From JACRCT01 sp049841135 (GTDB lineage Bacteria > Myxococcota > Myxococcia > Myxococcales > UBA5297): DNA of 64,000 nt. The notes under the pieces were generated by a model that made no database searches, was not told the origin of the DNA, and saw only the letters and a list, made by a program, of their open reading frames with translations. The stretch is taken from the NCBI GenBank assembly GCA_049841135.1, contig JASGHK010000005.1, forward strand, positions 248,001-312,000. Reading direction: 5' to 3'. Made by a program: the position numbers and the translations under genes. This document shows, piece by piece, positions 1 to 7,020 of the stretch. The number at the start of each line of letters is the position of its first letter. Position 1 is the first letter of the stretch.

Positions 1-4
1 GCGC

Positions 5-38
5 GCGGAGAAGGTTTCGCCAGCGAAATCTTCTCCGC
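5..38 (-). terminator. Strong hairpin, candidate terminator of the sigma-factor operon
   Basis: An inverted repeat pairs over 15 positions (one G.T wobble) around a four-base loop CCAG at 20-23. It lies about 60 bases beyond the stop of the last gene of the minus-strand operon. No T-run can be seen because the window ends, so the terminator role is inferred from position. Confidence 0.4.
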
Positions 39-97
39 TCAGCCCCGTCCCGCCCCATCGGTTCTCCGTCTGCGCGCCGCCCCGACGCGAGGTGCGC

Positions 98-1462
98 TCA
101 GGCCTTGCTCTTCTCGGGCTCGTGCGGCGCCACGCTCAGCCCCGCTACCGCCTCATCGTCGACCTGCGACATCGAGAGCCGTCCCTCCGCCGCATCTCCC
201 AGCCGGCCCTGGATGCGCCGCACCGCCTCCCGGGCCGCGTCGCGCAGAGCGCCCGGCAGCACCGCGTTCGCCAGCGGCAGCAGCGGCTCGACCGCGCGCA
301 CGTCACCGAGCTTGCCCAGTGCCACCACCGCCGCGTGCCGGGCCTCCGCGTCGCCGTGACCGAGCAACTGGACGAGCGGCGGCTGGCCACGCGGGTCGCC
401 CATCTGCGCCAACGCGATGGCTGCAGCCCGAGCGACGGAGGCGTCGGCAGAGCCGCACAGCTCGCCGATCCGAGGCAACACCGTCGCGTCTCGCCGCTCG
501 GCCGCGGCCTTCATCGCCGCGCAGAGCTCCTCGGGCTCTGCCGACTCGAGCATCCGCGCCACGTGCCGCCGGACTTCGTCGCCGTCGGAGATCTCGACCA
601 TCCGCTGCAGCGCGGCGATGCGCGCCTCGCTCGGGACCGGAGACGACGACTGCGACTCCAGCAGCCTCGAGACCATCGCCCGCTCCTCGTCGCCTCCCAG
701 GACCTTCGCGGCAGCCAGGAGCACGCTCGGGTTCGTGCCGCCGAGCGCATGCCGCGCGGCCTCGCGCGCCGCAGGGTGTCCGGGGTAGTGCCCCGCGAGC
801 GTCTCCAGCAGGCGCAGCTGCACCGGGGGATCGGTCTCGTCCTTCAGGTTGCGCGCCAGCGTCTCGGGGACGCCCGTGACGCGCAGGAGCGTAGCGGCGT
901 CGAGCATCGCCCGGACGAGCGGCACGATGTGCTCCACCTCGTCGAGGATCCTCAGCTCCTCGACCATTAGCTTGCCGTCCACCAGGGCCATCGACCGGTC
1001 GGCGGCGAAGAGGAGCCCCACGAAAGCGCGAGCCTTCGGGCCGAGCGCCGCGCGCACGCTGTCCTCGGGGCCCGACGCCTTCACGTGCTGGTCGAACACT
1101 TCGTCGCCCAGCGTGACCTGCTCCTGTCCGAGTACGGCGCCGTGGTCGTCGCCGCGCAGGACCCGCGACAACGTCTGGCCTTTGGCGTGCAGCACCACGT
1201 CCGTCGGGATGCCTCGGGCGGTCACCAGGAAGCGCGCACACTGCCCCTTGCCCCGCAGGATCTCGGCCACCTCGAAGCGGCAGCCCTCCGCCAGGCCCTC
1301 GAGCCTTCGCAGCTCGCCGCGCTTCGCCGGGTTGAACGTGCCTCCCAGCTCGCGGGCAGCGCGCGCCCACACCCGGTCGGTGTGCTGCTCCTGCCGTCGC
1401 GAGAAGTACTTGACGAAGGCGATGAGCCCGCCGACCAGTCCGATGAACGCCAGGGTTCCCAC
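98..1462 (-). CDS. Membrane-anchored HEAT-repeat protein
   Basis: The 454-residue product begins with one hydrophobic segment (about residues 3-20, 'TLAFIGLVGGLIAFV'), then a positively charged stretch, so most of it should face the cytoplasm. The middle is an uncharacterised domain. From about residue 200 there are helical repeats of the HEAT/PBS-lyase type ('AAAIALAQMGDPRG', 'AAVVALGKLGDVRA'), which normally bind proteins. It is the last gene of a four-gene unit, 16 bases after a small membrane protein and downstream of a sigma factor. By position it could tie the sigma factor to the membrane or to partners; this is inference. No enzyme motif is visible. Confidence 0.85.
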   Translation of the reverse strand: MGTLAFIGLVGGLIAFVKYFSRRQEQHTDRVWARAARELGGTFNPAKRGELRRLEGLAEGCRFEVAEILRGKGQCARFLVTARGIPTDVVLHAKGQTLSRVLRGDDHGAVLGQEQVTLGDEVFDQHVKASGPEDSVRAALGPKARAFVGLLFAADRSMALVDGKLMVEELRILDEVEHIVPLVRAMLDAATLLRVTGVPETLARNLKDETDPPVQLRLLETLAGHYPGHPAAREAARHALGGTNPSVLLAAAKVLGGDEERAMVSRLLESQSSSPVPSEARIAALQRMVEISDGDEVRRHVARMLESAEPEELCAAMKAAAERRDATVLPRIGELCGSADASVARAAAIALAQMGDPRGQPPLVQLLGHGDAEARHAAVVALGKLGDVRAVEPLLPLANAVLPGALRDAAREAVRRIQGRLGDAAEGRLSMSQVDDEAVAGLSVAPHEPEKSKA

Positions 1463-1478
1463 GCGCTCTCCCGTCGGC

Positions 1479-1745
1479 TCACGCGGCCGCGCCGCGCACG
1501 ATGGCCCAGAGCATCGCTCCGAACGGAGTCGTCAGCAGCAGCGCCACCGCCGCCGCCAGCGCCAGGCCGCCGTTCATCAGCGGCCGCGCCTTGACGAGCC
1601 CCAGCCACTCCTCGAACAGCGGCACGCTCTCGCGCTCCACCCGCTCCTCCACCTCTCGCCGCATCCGCGCGATCTGCGAGCGGGTCGGCTCGAGCGCCCT
1701 CTCGGCCTCGCGCAGCGCGCCGTCCTCCGGGTCCCAGGTCGTCAT
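1479..1745 (-). CDS. Small single-pass membrane protein, possible sigma-factor partner
   Basis: 88 residues. A charged amphipathic N-terminal half (residues 10-45, 'RMRREVEERVERES') is followed by one transmembrane segment (about 59-83). The ATG overlaps the sigma-factor stop in an ATGA arrangement, which implies translational coupling. Small membrane proteins encoded next to ECF sigma factors are often anti-sigma factors, but the zinc-binding HxxxCxxC signature of the common ZAS class is absent, so that role is only a positional guess. The frame extends further upstream, but the coupled ATG is the natural start. Confidence 0.7.
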   Translation of the reverse strand: MTTWDPEDGALREAERALEPTRSQIARMRREVEERVERESVPLFEEWLGLVKARPLMNGGLALAAAVALLLTTPFGAMLWAIVRGAAA

Positions 1746-2410
1746 GGCGTCTCCTTCAGCTTCTCCTGCAGACGCTCCAGCAGCTTCTGGCGCTGGCGCT
1801 CGCAGATCTTGCGGACGTTGGCCTCGTTCAGGCCCATCGCCTCGCCCACCTCGGCGGCACTGAGCTCGGCGCCGTAGCGCAGCGAGAGCACCTCCCGCTC
1901 TCGCGGCGGCAGCTCGGCCATCGCCGCCAGCAGCGCCTGCTTGCGCCGGGCCGCATCGAGCGCTTCGCCCGGGTCCTCGTGCGGCTCGGAGACGGCCTCC
2001 ACCCTCTTCTTCGCCGCCTCGTCCGAGTCGGACACCGCGCGCCGCCACCAGCGGGCCCGCTTGCGCGCCACGTTGAGCGCGATGGCCGAGACCCAGCTGA
2101 CGAACCGCGCGCCCTCCCTCGGCCGGTACTGCTCGAGCGACGTCAGGGCGCGCACGAAGGCTTCCTGCGCCACGTCCTCGGCCTCCTGCTCGTCGCGCAC
2201 CAGCGTGCGCACCGCGCGGAACACGGCGCGCACGTGCTGCTGGTACAGCTTCGTCCCGGCCGAGCGGTCGCCCTGGCGCGCCGCGTCGACGAGCGCGCCC
2301 ACCTCCCGCTCGTCGGCCCCGCCGGCGAAGCCCTCGGCCTCTCCTGGCCCGCCGAGCAGCGCGAACCAGGAGAGGAGCTCCGGGTCGAGCCTCTGCGCCA
2401 AGGCAGTCAT
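1742..2410 (-). CDS. ECF-type RNA polymerase sigma factor
   Basis: 222 residues from the ATG at 2410, which lies 4 bases after the stop of the preceding gene. The region-2 helix with 'DEQEAEDVAQEAFVRA' sits at about residues 73-88, followed by region 2.3/2.4 'FVSWVSAIALNVARKRARW' (about 103-121). Region 4 lies at about 165-218, with 'LPPREREVLSLRYGAELS' and a helix-turn-helix 'EVGEAMGLNEANVRKIC'. Length and layout are those of sigma-70 family ECF factors, which redirect RNA polymerase in response to envelope or other stress. A longer start (2482) exists but would overlap the upstream gene. The ECF group and target promoter cannot be told from this window. Confidence 0.93.
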   Translation of the reverse strand: MTALAQRLDPELLSWFALLGGPGEAEGFAGGADEREVGALVDAARQGDRSAGTKLYQQHVRAVFRAVRTLVRDEQEAEDVAQEAFVRALTSLEQYRPREGARFVSWVSAIALNVARKRARWWRRAVSDSDEAAKKRVEAVSEPHEDPGEALDAARRKQALLAAMAELPPREREVLSLRYGAELSAAEVGEAMGLNEANVRKICERQRQKLLERLQEKLKETP

Positions 2411-2414
2411 CGCG

Positions 2415-3245
2415 TCAGGCCGCCTTCCGCGACGAGAGGAAGCCCAGCGTCCACACGGCGGAGCGGAAGGTTCCCTGCGCACCGAAGAGGGGAATCATCA
2501 GGGGCACGAGCACCACCGCACCCGCGACGATGCCCGGGACCATGCCCGCGGCGGCGTAGACCGACAGGCCGACGATCGCGGCGGGGATCGCGAGGACCAG
2601 GGCCGCGAGGCCGAACGCGACGAAGCTGAGCGACGAGGTCACCGCCAGGACGATCGACGCGACGATCCGCCCGTGGAGAAAGGCCAGCGCCGCGCGGTAG
2701 GCGTCGGTCGCCGGCGCACCGTCGAGCACCGAGATGCGCAGCGCGTACTCGTACAGGAAGTAGCCCGTCAGCAGCGCGGGCACGCCGGCGAGCGCCAGCA
2801 GCACGCCGACGGGGATGCCGACCCAGAGCGGCGCGAATTCGGTCACCGCGACCAGGATGGGCGCGACAATCGCCCCGGCGACCAGCACCACCACCAGCGC
2901 GGCCAGCGCCTTGACGCCCAGCACCCGCCAGAAGTGGCGCAGGCCGGTGCGGAAGCCTTCTCGCAAGCTGAAGGGGTGCTCCGCTCCGCGCTCGCGAACG
3001 CCTTCGATGAGCGCGGCTTCGCTGACCACGTGCATGAAGAGCGCAGCCAGGCCGAGCAGCGCGCCGCCGGCGATGAGCGGCCAGACCCAGAGCGGCAGCG
3101 CCTCGTGCGTCCCGGCCGCCCCGTGCTTGCTCGACGGGCCGCCTGCTCCGCCTCCGGCGCCGGCCATGAAGAAGCCGAAGACCCAGAGGTACTTGTTGTT
3201 CCAAAGCAGCTTCCACGCCTGCTTGACGATCGAGAGGATGTCCAT
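2415..3245 (-). CDS. Polytopic membrane protein, first gene of the sigma-factor operon
   Basis: 276 residues with about five or six hydrophobic segments (roughly 17-35, 52-75, 105-135, 137-165, 195-225, 228-255). The N-terminus 'AWKLLWNNKYLWVFGFF' and the internal 'GFRTGLRHFWRVLGVKAL' resemble membrane proteins annotated as DUF7544/glycerophosphodiester-phosphodiesterase membrane-domain-like, but no catalytic residues are present. A good ribosome site (AAGGAG, five bases before the ATG) supports the start. It is followed after 4 bases by the sigma factor and may be its membrane sensor or signal source; that is inference from gene order. Confidence 0.8.
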   Translation of the reverse strand: MDILSIVKQAWKLLWNNKYLWVFGFFMAGAGGGAGGPSSKHGAAGTHEALPLWVWPLIAGGALLGLAALFMHVVSEAALIEGVRERGAEHPFSLREGFRTGLRHFWRVLGVKALAALVVVLVAGAIVAPILVAVTEFAPLWVGIPVGVLLALAGVPALLTGYFLYEYALRISVLDGAPATDAYRAALAFLHGRIVASIVLAVTSSLSFVAFGLAALVLAIPAAIVGLSVYAAAGMVPGIVAGAVVLVPLMIPLFGAQGTFRSAVWTLGFLSSRKAA

Positions 3246-3551
3246 CGCGGCTCCTTGAAGGGCCGGGCCGAGCCAGTCGCGCGTCCCGGGCTGCGTGCTG
3301 CGTCTGGCCCTTCAATCCAGCAGGCTCAAAAGCGTGACAGCCGAGCCTTCCTCACCCCGAGCTCGTCGAGGGGCCCAGCTCTTCGAGGAGCCCGGGCTCC
3401 ACCTCTGACCTTCGACAGGCCCGGGCCGCATCGCAACGCAGCATCGCCAAGATGCCCAGCGCAGAAAAGCCCGGCACTCCCTAGCGCGCCTCAGAGAGCA
3501 GGACTGCTTGGGCGCCCCGGGCGCGGAGTCCCGGTACTACCCAAGCGCGCC
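3246..3551. other. Intergenic stretch between the sigma operon and the DISM/MCP gene
   Basis: No gene is visible. The stretch holds the leader and ribosome site of the operon that starts at 3245, a GC-rich block at 3356-3430 with short inverted repeats around 'GAGCTCGTCGAGG' (the same block recurs at 21186), and from 3468 the repeat described separately. Confidence 0.6.
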
Positions 3552-3605
3552 TCAAAGAGCAGGATGGCTGGGCTGCCCCGGGCGGGGAAGCCCGGCACTA
3601 CCCCG
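3468..3605. repeat. Tandem 61-bp repeat running into the end of the MCP gene
   Basis: Two units of 61 bases (3484-3544 and 3545-3605) share 'GCGCGCCTCA.AGAGCAGGA' and a GC-rich half ending 'CCCGG.ACTACCC'. A third partial copy of the half precedes them (3468-3483). The second unit overlaps the last 18 codons of the gene at 3552, so the repeat supplies that protein's C-terminal tail and stop codon. The core TGAGGCGCGC (complement strand) recurs at 9668 and 19613. Confidence 0.75.
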
Positions 3606-5625
3606 CCCCGCCGCCTCGAGCAGCGCGGTGGCCACCTCGCGCACGTTGCTCCCGGCCGTCTCGGCGTCCGTCATCGCCTGGCGCAGCCGCTCGGCCTGGA
3701 TGGCGAACTCGCGGATGGCCTCCACCATCTGCCCCACTCCGCCATGCTGCTGCTCGACGGAGGTGGCGATGTCCTTGGCCATGCCCGCGGTGGAGACCGC
3801 CAGCTGGACGATGGACCGGAGGTGGTCGGCGCTGGCCTGCGCGCGGGAGACGACCTCCTCCACCTTCTTCAGCCCGCTCGACGACAGCGCCGCCGCGTCC
3901 TCCACGCCACCGGCGATGGACTGCAAGTCCTTGCGGATCCTCCCGGCGGCCTCGGCGGACTGCAGCGCCAGCGAGCGCATCTCCTGCGCCACGATGGCGA
4001 AGCTCTTGCCCTGCTCGCCCGCGCGCGCCGCCTCGATGTTGGCGTTGATGGCGAGCACGTTGGTCTGGTCGCCCAGGTCCTCGATGACCATCACGATCTC
4101 GTCCAGCTTCCGCGCGCGCTCCCCCAGCCCGACGATGCGCCGGGTCATCTCGCCCACCTCGCCGCGCACCGCGTCAAGGTCGGAGACCATCCCCGCCAGG
4201 CCCTCGCCCCCGGCGCGGCCGGCGGACTCGGTCTGCGTCGCCACCTCGCGCACCTCGTTGGCCTTCTGGCTGGCGCGGGCGCTGACCTGGCCGACCTCCG
4301 TCGCCGACACCTGCGTCTGGGCGATGGCGCTCGCCTGGCGCGCGACGACCTCCGACTGCGCGTCCAGCGACGACTTGAGCGTGCCGATCGACTCGGTCAG
4401 CCCGTGGCCGCCCTTGGCCAGCTGGGCGCTGAGCGCGTTCACCTGGGCTTCGCGCGAGCCCAGGAGCGCGAGCTGGCTCTCGGTGCGGTGCAGCAGCTCC
4501 TTGAAGCGCTCGTAGACCAGGATGGCCAGCGAGGAGGCGAGGCCGAGCACCCCCAGCGCCAGCGAGCCGCGCAGCGCGTCGATGCCGACGGCGGCGAGCG
4601 ACTCGGCGACTCCCGTCAGCAGGATGGCCGAGAGCCCCAGGAGCAGCAGCCGGGCGTCGCGGTTGCCGCGCCGGGCCTCGAGGATGGCCACCACGGTGGC
4701 GACCGCGCTGCCGCCCAGCCCGAACGGCACCCAGGGGAAGAGGGCGATGAACAGCGAGCCCCCGGAGACGAGGATCCCCGAGGCGATGACGGACATGGCC
4801 AGGCAGACGAGGCCCACGACGTCGAGCCAGCGCCGGCGGACGGTGACGACTCCGCGAGCGACGAACAGCAACAGGCCGGGCACCGACCAGAACGCGGACC
4901 CGAGCTCCACCATGTAGATCGGCTGCTGCGACCCGAGCGCCACCGACGGGATGTTGCTCTGGCCCATGAGCACCAGGCCCAGCGAGCCGGTGAAGAGGGA
5001 CAAGCCCAGGTAGTCGACCTGCTTGCGCCGGCCCATCCACACCATGAAGACCAGCATCCCCAGGGCCAGGGCCAGCAGCCCGACCACGAACTGCAGCGCC
5101 CCGCGCCGCAGGGCCGAGTGCAGCGCGTCGCGACCCTCGCCGAGCTCGAGGTTGGCGAGCGTCGCCGTCGGACCCGAGGCTTGCAGCCGCAAGAGGATGG
5201 TCGACCCCAGCGCCTCGGGCGGCAGCGGCACCAGGTGCGCACCAATCTCCTCCACCTGCTCGCGCTGGCCGGGACGGATCTCCCCGTTCACGAAGAAGCG
5301 CTCGCCCGCGAAGTAGGCCTCCAGCGCCGCCGAGTTGGCGTTGTCGATGTAGAGCACCGGGTCGCGCAGGCTCACCTTGGGCACGGGGATGGCGAGCCAG
5401 AGCAGGTCCCGCCCGGCACGGCCGGCTGGCTGCTGGTCGGGCGCGGTCGGCTGGAGGGAAGCTCAGAAAGCCAGGCGCGGTCCAGCCCGGCTTGCCGTCC
5501 GAGAGCGGAGGGGGATCGCCCCAGCGGTACCGCCAGCCGTCCTTGAGGGGCGCGGCCGACGCGGTCGCCGAAAGACCAACGATCACCAGCACTTGGAGGA
5601 TCAGGGAGAGTCGTCTGGGCGTCAT
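3552..5625 (-). CDS. 7TM-DISM sensor with MCP signalling domain (frame broken near 5450)
   Basis: Reconstructed length is 690 residues. A signal peptide ('MTPRRLSLILQVLVIVG') is followed by an extracytoplasmic beta-rich DISM-type domain ('DGWRYRWGD', 'DPVLYIDNANSAALEAYF'), about seven membrane segments, then a coiled coil and an MCP signalling tip ('NVLAINANIEAARAGEQG') that in chemoreceptors contacts CheA/CheW. The first 55-60 codons are in another frame. Deleting one base near 5449-5452 joins them to the rest, and the join matches its paralog at 15799 ('DGWQYRWGD...DFLWLRRP'). The last 17 residues are encoded by an intergenic repeat. There are no methylation or che genes nearby, so its output is unknown. 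Confidence 0.8.
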
Positions 5626-5698
5626 GGGCTCGTCACCGCCGGGCACCCCCTTTGTAGCGGGTGCCAGCGGCGAATGCCACGCCCGATCTGTCTGCCAC

Positions 5699-6922
5699 CT
5701 AACGGCGAGCCAGCCGGAGGATCATCCGCAGCGACAGCTCGATGCCCGCCTCGACCACCTCGGGCTCCAGGTTCTCGGGGACGTCCTCACGCGTGTGGTA
5801 CGGCAGCGGCTTGGGGTGCAGCGGCGAGGGGCTCATGCCGACGAGGCAGGTGGCGGGGATGCCGGCGCGGGCGAACTCCGCGGCGTCGGTCGCGCCGAGG
5901 CCGTAGAGCATCGGCCGCCGGCAGAACGGCACGCCCAGCCCCTTGGCCTCCTCCTCCAGCATCGCCACCAGCTCGTCCGAGAGCTTGACGAAGCCGTTGA
6001 GGTCCGAGACCAGCGCGCCGAGCGAGTCGAGGTGGAAGAAGCTCTCCAGGTCGAGGTTGGAGGTCGGCGCCGCCGCGAGCAGCGCCCGCTGGTCGCGCAC
6101 GAACGCCCGCGACCCGCGCAGCCCGGACTCCTCGGCGTCGCAGCTCAGGAAGATTACCCGCGTGCCTCGAAGGAGCCCCGGATCCTGTGCCCGCCGCTCG
6201 CGCAGCTCGGAGGCGACGCGGACGAGGATGGCGCTGGCCACCAGGTTGTCGCCCGCCCCGGGCACGGAACGCGGGCTGACGAGGAGCAGGCCCACCGCCG
6301 TCCCGACCGCGCCGAACAGTCCGGCCAGCTGCTCCGCCAGGTGCGGCGCGTCGCCCAGGAAGGCCAGCAGCGCGGCCACGAAGGGCAGGGCGTAGAGGGT
6401 CAGCGCCACCGAGCCCAGCGCGAGGATGTAGACCGCCTTGGAGTGCCGCATGAACCGGAACTCGTAGGCGCTGTCGTGGTGCGCACTGAGCACCACCTGG
6501 CGGCGGACCTCGCCCTGGGGCTCGAGCACGCCCATGACGTTGGTGCAGCGCCGCTTGGGGAAGAGCGGGTCCATCAGCTCGCGGTAGAGGCCGAACTCGA
6601 GGACGGAGATGGCCAGGACGACGAACAGCAGCAGGGCCGCGATGAGCGGAGCGCCCACCATGAGCAGCACCGAGGCGGCCAGCGTCACCGGCGCGGTCAG
6701 CGCGTTGTGCCAGATGAAGGCGTGCGGGTGGCACTCGAACGGCTGGACCTCGACGCGGTCGCACGTCGCGCGCAGGTCGGCGGCGATGAGCTCGGCGGCC
6801 TTCAGGCCGGCCGCGCTGCCGGCGGGGCGCGGCCCGCACGCGTCCAGGATCCGCCGCGTCCACGCCAGGGCCTCTCGCGCCCGGCTGGTCTCGGTGGGCT
6901 GCTTCGTCGGCGCAGTGTCCAT
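5699..6922 (-). CDS. Membrane-associated M28 family zinc metallopeptidase
   Basis: 407 residues. The peptidase fold is interrupted by about four membrane segments (roughly residues 75-110 and 185-240). The zinc-site residues of M28 aminopeptidases are in order: His/Asp in 'LSAHHDSAYE', Asp in 'VPGAGDNLVAS', the Glu pair in 'SCDAEESGLRGS', Asp in 'FHLDSLGA' and His in 'LPYHTREDVPE'. All ligands are present, so it should be active on peptides, probably at the inner membrane. The ribosome site GAGGG precedes the ATG at 6922. It sits 99 bases after the GTPase-fusion gene in the same direction. Substrate unknown. Confidence 0.88.
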   Translation of the reverse strand: MDTAPTKQPTETSRAREALAWTRRILDACGPRPAGSAAGLKAAELIAADLRATCDRVEVQPFECHPHAFIWHNALTAPVTLAASVLLMVGAPLIAALLLFVVLAISVLEFGLYRELMDPLFPKRRCTNVMGVLEPQGEVRRQVVLSAHHDSAYEFRFMRHSKAVYILALGSVALTLYALPFVAALLAFLGDAPHLAEQLAGLFGAVGTAVGLLLVSPRSVPGAGDNLVASAILVRVASELRERRAQDPGLLRGTRVIFLSCDAEESGLRGSRAFVRDQRALLAAAPTSNLDLESFFHLDSLGALVSDLNGFVKLSDELVAMLEEEAKGLGVPFCRRPMLYGLGATDAAEFARAGIPATCLVGMSPSPLHPKPLPYHTREDVPENLEPEVVEAGIELSLRMILRLARR

Positions 6923-7020
6923 GGGCCCTCGCTCGTGGGCCGTGAGTCTGCGGCCGCGACGGCCCGCCTCTCAAGCGCCCGGTTCGGGGTGGGCCCCGAA
7001 TCGTCCGCTGGTCGGGCTGG

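Noticed and set aside
1941..5546. Long open frame on the + strand opposite the sigma and DISM/MCP genes
   Set aside because: It is antisense to several well-supported genes, has Arg/Ala/Pro/His-rich composition typical of GC-rich shadow frames, and has no domain signature.
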